A stretch of DNA of 64,000 nt from contig NC_054085.1 of NCBI RefSeq assembly GCF_017562075.2, positions 16,892,222-16,956,221 on the forward strand, in the 5' to 3' direction. This DNA is from Anopheles merus (lineage: Eukaryota > Arthropoda > Insecta > Diptera > Culicidae). A program made the translations under genes and the position numbers. Position 1 is the first letter of the stretch, and each line of letters opens with the position of its first letter. This document shows, one piece after another, positions 1 through 10,983 of this stretch. Under the pieces are notes generated by a model, which had not been told where the DNA came from, made no database searches, and saw only the letters and a program-made list of their open reading frames with translations.

Positions 1-1
1 G

Positions 2-3000
2 CGGAGAACTGAGGCCGCACCCACTCCACCAAAGAATGGTTCCACTGCTGCTGGGTGTGTTTGTGTGTGCGTGTGCGTGCGTTACGGTTGCATTTACACA
101 CTCTCTCTCACGCACACACATACACACGCTAGCGCACTGTCAACGGTGGCAAACAAACAAAGGAGAATGGAGGAGTTGCGTGCGCAGATCTCGTACCCTC
201 GCTCGCTGCAAGGGTGAGAAAATCGCTGCACGATGGCTACGGGCGTGGACATAGCTTAACGTCTAATAATATTTAAAATTAATTTATTTGAAAATACATT
301 CCATGGAGACATTTATTTTTGATGCGTTCGCATTCATTCTAAAGGTTTACACGTGTTTATTCATAATTTAGTTTAATTATTTTTATGAATAAAAAAAACA
401 AACACTGTCATACTGCTTACCGCATTTGCTCGGAAACTAATGAATTGATTGGTTTGACGCATTTTACACTATTTGTTTAAACCTTTGCCGTGATGTTAGA
501 ACCGAATTGGAGACCAATTGGATCGAAACAATCATTAACAGGATTCATTTCCAAGCATTTCAAAAGCGACAAAAGTTGATTTGTCTGTATGATAGGCAAT
601 CGTTTTGACAAAATTTTATTATTCTTCCAAAATTATCTTCTTTTGGCGTTGACTATATTGTAGCCATGCTGATTCCGTGATACAGTCGTCAACTCGCACG
701 ACTCTATGACACGATCATGAAGGGTTCAAATCGCGTATGGATCGTACTTCATAATTTGTTTTTGCTCTATATTATTTAAAAAAAATTACAACTTTTCCCT
801 GCACAATCACTTAAATTGATCCGTAGTTTGCACGAACTCTGCCATGAGAGCAATGTTCACACCTGAAACCAGAAAAGCTTATTAGGTGCTGCTTAAGAGC
901 TACCGCCAGCCTCAAAGTAACAAAAAGGTGCTTTCTGTTCTTTTGACACTTGTTGGTTTTGTGTTGAACTGCGCGATGACCTTAATATCTAGTAATCGGT
1001 GACTCAAAATTTAATCAACGGTCTGATGATGAAACATAAAGTGGCAACAATCGCTATCGAAGAGGGACAATGTAGATATATTTTTATAATTTTTTTTGCT
1101 CACAAACTCAAAATAACTAAACATTATTATTCCTTTCCCCCTCTTCCAGTGAGAAAAACTACGAGAAACAGTTCCTGCGGGACTTTATCTATGTAGCGGC
1201 AGGTTCACCCGGTGCACGGTTGGCTGCCTGGCTGCAGCCAGAATCCCGGCTAGATCCCAGTCGGTGTGAAATTAAAATTATTTCCCCACAAACGCCACCG
1301 CTACGGGCGGGCTGGCCATCACACTTCCGCCTGGAGACGCGGGATCAGTACGGGGAGGAGATATTCGTTCCCGGCATAAAGGTAGGCAGTCGTGTACACA
1401 AAGAATACAATGTTAAAATATCTATTATTACAACTTTTATCTGAAAATAAATAAAACTTCTCCTTTTCACGATTCCAATATACGCGCAGATCGAAGTAAA
1501 GGCATCCCTGCGCCGTGACACGTCTGTTAGCGCAATCACGCCAAAAGTGTCGCCCGGAACGCCGACGGCCGCCTCTACCGCGACCGCCGTGCCGCCGTCC
1601 GTGCTGTACGAGCCGACGTACAAGGAGAAGGAGAAGAGCTGCCTGCAGGCAATCAGCGCGATGCGCCCGTACCACGGCTACTCGTTCGAGGAGCTGCGCC
1701 TGTACGCGGCAAGCGTGAGCAGCGCCAGCACCACGACCACCGCCACCACCGAGATCTTGACGGCGAATGATTTGGGTAAAAATAAGTACGGCTTCGTCTG
1801 GACGCCGATGGTGGCGGGCGCGTACGAGCTTACGCTGCAGATCGACGGTGTGCCGGTGGTGGTGGAGGACGAGGAGGAAATCTATCGCCTCGAGGTGATT
1901 GATGCGGGTGGCGCTGGTGGCGGAGCGGGTGGTGGTGGTGGTGGTGGTGGTGGTGGGGCGGGTGGTGGTGGTACTTGTGCGGGCGGAAGCGGTGCATCCG
2001 GCGGACTGCCCAAGATGCTGCACGGTGACAAGGGCCTGGTGAGTGTCGGGCAGGGGCTGAAGAAGGTGCATCCACCGACGAAGCTGCGTAAATTTCTGGC
2101 CAAGAACTCGGCCGGCTTGCGGGTGCGCCTGCACCCAACGCTGCAGTCGGAGCAGATCGGTGTCGTTCGTCCGAATGGAATTGTCGCGTACGGTGATGAG
2201 GTAAGTGTGCGGTGAATGATAGTGTGCATGAAGCGTTGGTGGATGTCTAAGTAATTGTTAGGAATATATTCTAATAACATCAGTTTATGAAATACTAGTT
2301 CATTTGGGCCAGTTAAAGGGTATTATAATTTCGGATTATTTAATCTGAACTCGAAGGTGCGTACAAATGTTTTCAACGCACTTCCCAGGTGTTTCCGTCC
2401 AGAGAAATTGATTTAGAACACTCATTGGTAATGGAACTGATACCAAATCCATACCGGCCTTGAAACTCCTGCAGAACCTATACCGGTGATGGAATTTTTG
2501 AGTAAAGTCTTGGAACAGGTCCACAATTTAGAATGCATAATGGTCTTGGAACTGATTTTGAACCATTACCGGAACTGACAAACTGATTCTGACCCCAATT
2601 GGAACTAATCCTGATCTCATATTGTTCCTGGAACTTATCCTGAATTCATGCCGATCCTGGAACTGATTCGCAACCCATAACTTCCCATACCGGTACAGGA
2701 ACTGTTATCGATTCCATGTCAGTCCTCGAATAGATCCCAAACCCATATCTGCCCTGGAACTGATCCTTAAACCATACCGATCCTAGTACTCATCCTTAAC
2801 CTATATATGTGTTGGAACTGATCCGCATTTCATATCGGCCTTAGAACAGATCCTGAACCCATACGGATCTTGGAACTTATGCAGAAACCATGCCAGTTCT
2901 GAAATGTTTGTTTCATGTCTTAAAACAACTCCTGATCTCACCCACGTCTTCGAATTGATGCCCAACACATACTGGCCTTTGACATGGTCCTGACCATATA

Positions 3001-6000
3001 TCGGTCTTGGAACTAATCTGGAACTAATTCTGAACCCATACTGGTCCTGGAACTAATCCTGAAATCATACCGGTTCTGCAAACTGATTGTGAAGTTATAT
3101 AGGACCTGTAACTTCATATATTCCAACTAACATATTCCAATTGGATTCCTCAATATCTTCTTCTCTAGATGGAAAATGATGACGGTGTTTGGGTCCGGCT
3201 GACCGCAGAATCTATCCGAGAGCACTGTCCCGCTTCCTGGTTTCCCGTCGAAGCCTGGTGCCTGCAGTACAACCAGCATCTCGGCAAAACGCTGCTCCAC
3301 CCGATCGTGGACACCTGCACGACCAAGGTGCTGCTGGAGCATACGGCCGCCAAAGAGGAACCCTCAGTAGTGGACGACACGGTCGAGGACATTGAGGCAG
3401 ACGACGATTGCGACGGTGAAGGTGAAGGTGAGGAGAATGAAAATACGATAAATTATGGCGATTTCCGCAAAGCAGCCACAGCCGCCCTGTCCGAAGTTGT
3501 TGGCGGTGGTGCTAAGGCTCTTCAGAAATGGTTCCACCGATCCGGCACGGAAGGCTCAATGATGGATGAAACAGGTCCCAACAAGTCACCGCATCATCAG
3601 CCACCGTCGGCCAGTTTGTCTCAGCAGCAACAACCTCAGTCCAACACACAAACTCAACCACAGCAACCGGATCTGCAGCAGCAATCGTTCCAGCAGCATC
3701 TTCCCAAGCGCGCTCTGTCACCTTCGGTTGCGGAAACGTTGCGTGCCGTGTTTGCCGCCTTCCTATGGCACGAAGGGCTCGTGCACGATGCGATGGCGTG
3801 TGCTTCGTTTCTCAAGTTCCATCCAACCATCTCGAAGACGGCTGGGATTGGGCTTGGGCCCGGTGCGGTTGCAATGGCCAATCAGTCCAGCGAATTGCCC
3901 ATCCCGGCGGTGCTAACCCGCGAACAGAAGGTGCTGCAGCGTCACTCGGTCGAGTTTTCCAACGCCACGCTCGATGCGCTGGAACGGAGCGGCAATCGGT
4001 GTATCATGAACCGAAGGCATCGTGGCATTGGGGGAGGATTTGCAGCTCTTGACGGGTCAAACGGGCAGTCGTCGTCGGTCGGTTCCAGTGCGGTACCGCC
4101 GGTAGCGTTGCGCTGTCTGGTGCATCTTTGGGATCAGTTAGGCTCAAACTTTGTGCAGCTGGTCGAAACCAACTCGAACGACAAGCGCAATGATGATGGG
4201 AAGGAATGTGGTCCGATTCCAGGTACCGGGTCCGGTACTGGGACGGTAGCAATAGCACCTTCAAGCGCTGCTCCCCTGGTAGCCAGCAAAAGTGGACTCA
4301 CGCTGGCAGCGACGGCCGGCACAGGTACGACAGCGGCAGCCGCTTCCACAACGGCTCCGGCGAACGGTGCAGCGGCGGACGGTAGTTACTGTGAACTTTG
4401 TCGCACCATACTTCACTCCATCCCGGTGACGTACCACATGCGGCTGGCCCATCCCGGCTGTGGACGGCCGGCCGGTGGTCAAGGCTACAATTCCAACGGC
4501 GTTTACTGTGAAGGCTGGGCCGGTGACTGTGGCGATGGTGGCCATGGTGTGTCGAGCTGGTATCTTCTATGCGAGGCCTGCAGGAAGCGGTACGAAGGTA
4601 CTACCCCTGTGCCACTGCCGGTCGGACCACAAGCAGCTCTATCGGCTGCAGCGGAGCGAAGAAACGAACCGCCACGATCGACACTGCCTTCGGAGCTGTT
4701 TGCAATGATGAAGGAGAATGCGTTCTTCTTGCTGGATCTTGCTCCTGTGGAGTCGTCCGCGTGTAGTGGCAATGCAGCGGGAAGCAGTGAGGCGTCCCTT
4801 ACCGAAGTAACGGATGCATCGGAATGGCCCACACCATCCGATCGGCCAGCCTGCCTCAGTACGTTTGTGGATTCGGAGGGTGCCGCACAGACGACTGCCC
4901 GCTTTCCGAGCGATGGAACACCGGGAAGCTGCTATCTGCCCCTGTCGGGGGGTAAGTTTCATCGCAGCGTCTCGATGGGACAAGGTGCGGGACCGTCGGT
5001 GGTACTGCGCCGTCGACAGCGCCGCGAGGATGAGCGTTCCGATGCGAACCTGTTGAACCATCCGTCGGAGAATCTGCGCCGGCTGGTACCGATGGATGTT
5101 GGTGCGTCGCATGGAGGTGGTGGTGGTGGTGGTGGAGGTGTAGATGCTGCCGCTGTCACCAACAGCGTCCAGACGGGCCTGCTTGGCCGCCCCGCAATGG
5201 TTTTCATACTGGAACGGCACAATTTGGAGCGTTTGCGTCGATTGCTCATACGGCAGCTGCGAAGGTCACTGTGCCATCGGTACAGTCTGCAAGGCTTTAA
5301 CTGGCTCGTTCGGCAGCTAACTGAACCGATCGGGCTGCATGACGTCATGTGGTGGTTTGTGTCGGCCCTAACGACGAGTGATGCGGATGCAGATCCTACT
5401 GATGCTGACTCTGAGTTGGGCCTGGAGCATCCTGCCAGCAGTTGTGAGGGTCATCTCGGGCGTGGCATTTCGCGTGCCCTGCACGCCTTCCTGTCGACCG
5501 TGTCTGAGTTGACGCTACACTTCCCACTGGGGTCACCGCTTCAGCGCATGGCCGTCCAGTGCTTTGGATTGCGCTTCGTTCCATCCGATCATCAGTTTTT
5601 GCATCGTGTGAACGTGTTTGGAAACATCTCGCGTATCCTCTCGAAAGCGGAAGAGGAAGAGGAGCGAGCACTGGAGGCCCAGTCGGTACGGGATCATCTG
5701 CTCGGGGGGTCCGATGAGGCACCGATCGAAGTAACGCTCTTCCAGGATGTTACCGATCTGTATGAGGTAATTTTTGGGTGGAATTTTGAAGTGTAGTACC
5801 TAACAATAACCAATGTTGGCGTTCTTTTTCTGTCATCAGCTCACGGTTTCTTCGCGTCCCGCACTCGCACAAGCACTGCTGGACAACTCCACGGAAACGT
5901 TCTGGGAGAGCGATGAGGAGGACCGTGGCAAACCGAAGACTATCGAGCTGATACCGGGAGGACGTGCGGCAGGCTCTGCAGCACCCGGAAACGGATGTCA

Positions 6001-7555
6001 GCTAACGCTGATTGCTGTTCACGTGGACAACAGTCGAGATGTGGCGGTATGTATTAGTAATGGGGAGAATGACGTTTTGGTCAGAATCGATTATTTCTAG
6101 CTTCGATGTTTTTGGGATTCGATTCCGGAATCCTTATCGGATCTGAATTTGGAATCGGAACTGGAATCGGAATCGGCTTCAGAAACATAATCGGCTCAGA
6201 AACAAGAATCGGATCTGGAATCGGAATCGATTCCGGATTCGGAATTGGTTCCGGATTCGAAATCGGTTCCGGATTCGGAATTGGTTCCGGAATTGTGATA
6301 AAATATAAATTTAAATCGGTTATGATACAGAATTGGAGTCGGTTCTGAAATCGGATTCGGGTATTTCTGATTCCAAGCTCCCCCCACCAGTCTGTATGCC
6401 CCGAAATGCATCCAACTCCTCAGAATGACTTCAAATATGCTGTAACTCTCATTCCAGTGCAAGGTAACATCCCTGTTGCTTTACGGAGGCTCCCATCTGA
6501 ACAGTGTCACCGGAACTGGGGAACTATCACTACTGCGCACGATCGAGATCGATCCGACTGCCTGTGCCTGGCAAACGATTCCAATAGCCAGCAGTGCAAA
6601 CGGCAACACGCCCACCTCCGGACACTATCGTCTCGAGATACGAGGCCCTGATGCGACACTCCGCATCCGGCAGGTGAAGCTGTACGGAACGCGCACGGGT
6701 CATTCGGCTCCGGCGCCCATTCCCACTCCCCGGCAGGTACAGTCGCGTCTGTGCGAGCAGGAAACGCTGCGCGTATTCCGTCTGCTAACGGGGCAAGTGT
6801 TTGGGAAACTGTTGGAAGAAACTTCCACACTGATCGGGAACGGTGTTAACGGTGCAGCCGCTGGTGGGAACGGGACAGGAGCAAATGCAAATAGTAGCAG
6901 TAACGGCGATGCGTGCAGTACGGAGCTATCTCCGTTGCCATCGTTGTCCGAGTCGATACACGATTTGCGCGAACATGCGGTCGGCATCCTGTTTAGTCGG
7001 CGCAAGCTGAGCCACCTGCAGAAGCAAATCATCGTGCACGTGGTGCAGGCAATAGAGCGCGAAACGGTGAAGGCCCGTGATGCCTGGGAGCTACTGGTCG
7101 CTGGGGAACCGACCAACACCGCCACCACGTATAATGATGCGTACTGCTTCGAGATGCTTAGTATGGTGAGTTTTGGATGTTTTAATTTCAGGATTTTGCT
7201 GTTTGTAAACAAATTTCACACTTCCTGTTTTTCTTTTCAAGGTCCTGGCGCTTTCGGGAAGTTCCGTCGGGCGCACATATCTATCCCAGCAGCATCATCT
7301 GCTGAAGGATCTACTATCCCTTGCCCACACTGGCAGCGATCGTGTGCAGCGTCAGGTGACGGCACTGATTCGCCGCATTCTACCCGAACTTCCCTCGGAC
7401 GGTGCTGCTCACAGTACGGTGGACAGTGGACTCACCACCAACCATTCCGTTGATACGGATTCTGAGGCCCTACTAGACGTGCTGCTAGCACTGATCGCAA
7501 AATCGCTCCAGGTGCAGGTGAAGGTAAAGAATGGTTCGAACGGGAATCATCAAAG

Positions 7556-7603
<48 letters not shown>

Positions 7604-9583
7604 TCCATCATCGCTCGGCACCACCGTCGTTAGTTTGGGCAGCGTAACGTCATCATCCTCGCCCTCGCAGACCTTAGCGACCGGCACTGGGAGCGTCAGT
7701 CGTTTGCAGCGGTATCGCTGGTACCTGCGCGGCTCGATAGCGGCCAAACAGGCGGAAAGCATTATCGCGCTTGTGCGCGATATGGCCAGTGGAAAGCTGT
7801 CCGAGCGATGGGCGACGGCATGCCGGGCAGCGGTGGCAAGCTGTCTGCTCAATGTGACCCAACTGGAGGAGGAGTTCCGACGCAGCGCTGATGCTTGCAT
7901 CCGTACCGCTACACTTTGGTTGGCCTTAGCTGCGCTCTGTGTGATAGACCGTGAGCAGATAGATCGGTATGTTTGGGTAAGACTGAGGCAAATATTTGGA
8001 ATGCTTATCAACTCCTTTTCTGGCCACAGATTGTCTTCCAACCAATGGCACCGGCAGTCGGAATCGAACAGACCGTTGTGCAGCAATCACGACGATGAGG
8101 TAACATACGCCGTTCTTAACTGCGCCCTTTGCGGTTCGCTCTGTGCCGATTGTGACCGTGTGCTGCATCTGAATCGTCGCGCACGAAGCCATCATCGAGC
8201 GGTACGTGGAAAACTGCCTGCAGCAAAATCAATGCACCTCCAATTTAACCACTTCCCATCTGGTTTTAGGTTTGCAAGGAGGAACAGGACGCAATCCGCG
8301 TGGAGCTGCACGAAAGCTGCGGCCGGGCCAAGCTCTACTGGCTGTGGGCGGTGGTCGATTCGCGCACGCTCAAGGGTATGCTCGAGTTTCGCGGGCACGA
8401 TCCGGCTGCCGGCTGTACGACCGTACCGGTCACGGCGACCGGCGTCGGCGTGTGCCGGTTCTGTGGCGCTACGGGAAGCAGCGGCCTGCTGGCGCTGGGC
8501 AACATCTGTCCCGATGCGCAGTGCCAGGAGTATGGGGCAGTGTCCTGCACCAAAGTGCATCAGCGCTGTGGGCACGCGTGCGGTGGCATACTGAATGAGG
8601 GCCAGTGTCTGCCCTGCCTGGTGCCGAACTGTCAGTCCGAGGCGGGGGTAGACCCGCCGGGAGGGCAGTACGCGCAGCCCCGGCTGACGCAGGACGGTGA
8701 GGACATGTGCATGATCTGCTTCACGGAAACGCTCGGGACGGCACCGTCGATTCAGCTGCGCTGTGGCCACGTGTTCCACTATCACTGCTGCAAGACGGTG
8801 CTAATGAGACGTTGGAACGGGCCACGGATTAGTTTTGGCTTTGCGCAGTGCCCGATCTGTAAGGTGGATATTGAGCATCCGTCGCTGGAACCGTTTTTGG
8901 CGCCGATTGTCGCATTGCGGCAGGACGTGAAACGAAAGGCATTGATGAGGTAAGCTGGGAGGCATTAGTTAGGTGTATATTGGGCATTTTAATTGAGTTT
9001 TTGTTGTTGCTTTCTTCGCGTACTTCAGGCTCGAATATGAAGGACTGGCAAAGGCGGTTACTGCCGACGGAACAGACCCCACCCGGTACGCGATGGAACG
9101 GTACGCGTATTACGTTTGCAGTCAGTGTGGAAAGGTACGTATCGAGCATTCTATCCCATCGAGTCCTTGACATCACTGACGACCTACACCTCCTTTCAGG
9201 CATACTACGGCGGTGAGGCACGTTGCGATGCCGAGCTGGGCGAAAACTTCAACCCGCAGGAGCTCGTTTGTGGCGGGTGCAGTGACGTTTCCAAGGCGAA
9301 GATGTGTCCCAAGCACGGTATGGACTTTCTCGAGTACAAGTGCCGGTACTGCTGCTCGGTGGCGGTGTTTTTCTGCTTCGGCACGACCCACTTCTGTGAC
9401 ACGTGCCACGACGACTTCCAGCGCTTGACCAACCTGCCGAAGGGGAAGCTGCCGCGCTGCCCGGCTGGACCGAAAGCGACCCAGTTGACCGGTGAAGAGT
9501 GCCCACTGCATGTGGTCCATCCGCCGACGGGGGAAGAGTTTGCGCTGGGCTGTGGCATCTGCCGCAATGCGCAAACGTTCTGA
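2..9583 (+). CDS. hiw: Highwire/MYCBP2-type E3 ubiquitin ligase, 3' part (partial, 5' end outside window)
   Basis: Large neuronal E3 ligase of the PHR family, which restrains synapse growth and axon regeneration by ubiquitinating kinases such as Wallenda/DLK (known from the family). Exons read: 1150-1381, 1490-2200, 3169-5766, 5840-6046, 6458-7165, 7242-7966, 8030-8201, 8270-8949, 9029-9134 and 9200-9583. All junctions are phase-consistent and give about 2173 residues. A further exon at 2-54 (donor GTGTGT at 55) fits the phase but is tentative. Domains in order: filamin-like region (1150-2200), an 866-codon exon with Gln, Gly and Ser tracts, DOC/APC10-like domain (from 5840 into 6458-6720), a Cys/His cluster (8075-8200), RING (CMIC to CPIC, 8708-8859), and the tandem-cysteine region to the TGA at 9581. 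In human MYCBP2 that last region relays ubiquitin to threonine. Poly-Gly (about 1905-1975) and poly-Ala (about 7558-7602) tracts look like length-variable insertions. Identification is firm. Confidence 0.93.
667..755 (+). mobile_element. Truncated tRNA-derived SINE head
   Basis: This stretch matches the promoter end of the two SINEs near 31.3 and 33.9 kb. It shares TACAGTCGTCAACTCG (A-box region) followed about 40 bp later by GGGTTCAAATC (B-box-like). The rest of the element is missing. It lies in the highwire intron upstream of 1150. The remainder of 55-1149 holds CA/GT-rich sequence and nothing else I recognise. Confidence 0.5.
2201..3168 (+). repeat. Degenerate ~30-bp minisatellite filling a highwire intron
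   Basis: From about 2380 to 3120 the intron consists of imperfect repeats on the theme TGGAACTGATCCTGAACC followed by CATACCGGTC, at a spacing of roughly 30 bp, probably more than 20 units. Spelling varies between copies, so it is old or constantly diverging. The splice sites (donor at 2201, CTCTAG acceptor at 3168) lie outside the array. A similar motif in the opposite orientation occurs near 57.7-57.9 kb. Confidence 0.75.
6106..6365 (+). repeat. GGAATCGG-type minisatellite in highwire intron
   Basis: Tandem variants of GGAATCGG, GGATTCGG and GGTTCCGG, often paired as 12-24 bp units, fill most of the 6047-6457 intron. The open frame through it (Gly/Ile/Ser repeats) is a by-product of the repeat. 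It lies between the two exons of the DOC-like domain, and both flanking splice sites are intact. Confidence 0.75.
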
Positions 9584-10983
9584 ACAGAGAGGTATGTATG
9601 AGTGTGAGTAGTTATGCATAATGTTAAGAAGGTGAGGAACGTTGGTAGGACAAAGTTTATACTGCTATTGCACTGCACACACATGACGCTTAGCATTTGG
9701 CTAAAGTCTGTCGAACCATATTTATATATATATTAGGGTATACACATACAATATATTTATATACTTAAATCAATCAAAACCGCATTAGATAGGATACGTG
9801 GAAGCGGGGGGCAGCAGACTGTACCGATTACGATTTGATATTTTATGAGTTTTGAGCCTCCAGTCCAGGGACGAGTCCATTGTAGGTTGGGGTGGGCCAG
9901 CAGAATACATTAGCAATACATTCCACGCTACGATTTCTATACACTAGGTCGCAAAGTGATTTTATACAAGCTGCTCACCTACCACAGATTCCACATCCAG
10001 AGAACGTCCAGAACAGCTACCTAAGCTAAATGCTCTCCTGTTTTTTGTATGGTAAGATGTACACGTAGTATTTATATGTTGCGACAAGCAAAAACAAAGC
10101 TAAAAGGCTATGAGACGAACATATGACAAATATTGCTTAGAGTCTCTGATACACCGTTTCCCGTTTTACCAAAGAATTTGTCTAGTCAATTTAAGTTAAA
10201 CTCTTATTAATGTAGTAGTGGACGAGTTTAGACGAGCGTGGTAGTGTTGTCGTGTCGTAGTAATATCCATCCGCAAGAGAAAAAAATGTATTAACCCTTT
10301 ATCAGGATCTCATTTGCGATATTAAAAGCATTGGAATATATATATATAAAAAAAAAATCACACAAATACTGCACGCTATTTGAGCGCAGAGTCGTCGCAG
10401 AGGTTCTTAGAACGTTTAGGGTGCAAATTGCGGTGCAATTTTTCACGCTACCGTGAGAGGAAGATGGTTTTGGCTAGTTGTATCTTTTCATTCCATCTGA
10501 AAAATCTGATTATTTAAATAAAACAAACTTGCTAGTCAATTGTGCAATGCTGATGTAAAATGTAAGTTACTGCTTCTCGGTATTGAAACTAACTGTCATC
10601 ACTTTAACACCCATATCCCACTTTTAAAAAAAGTCCATCTCCGTACAGTCGTTTTAGGTGTGTATTTTCGTGTCTAATTAAATGTATCACATTGTTTTGT
10701 TTATGACATTACTCGAATTACTAGGCATCGAATTTGCATAGGGTTTGTGATTTGGGGGCTATGCATCCTCTTGCAAACAAACATAAAACATGTATAAAAT
10801 GTATTACATATAATACGAATACTATCGATGTATCTCGCCCTTGCTTGACACCGCTCGTCCTGGTCGTCGTAAAATCATCATGGCAATCATAATTGGGACA
10901 ATCACAACATCGTTTGTTCGCCGGCTGGGTTAGGTGGTTTGTTCTCTTCTGCTTTTTTTTTTGGGCTCCGCAGGCTCTTCTGC
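9584..10983. other. Convergent 3' region of highwire (+) and ZIP transporter (-)
   Basis: Non-coding and AT-rich. An AATAAA at 10517-10522 is a reasonable poly(A) signal for highwire, giving a 3' UTR of about 0.95 kb. The ZIP gene ends at 10984 on the other strand, so the two genes are tail to tail. No convincing signal for the ZIP mRNA was seen close to its stop codon. Confidence 0.5.

Noticed and set aside
725..745. GGGTTCAAATC motif as a tRNA gene B box
   Set aside because: No acceptor stem or cloverleaf can be drawn. It matches the head of the SINE copies elsewhere in the window.
1319..2134. 271-codon minus-strand open frame with His and Pro runs
   Set aside because: Antisense shadow of the highwire exon at 1490-2200 and its poly-Gly tract.
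6106..6348. 80-codon Gly/Ile/Ser repeat frame
   Set aside because: Translation of an intronic GGAATCGG minisatellite. It is spliced out in the highwire model.
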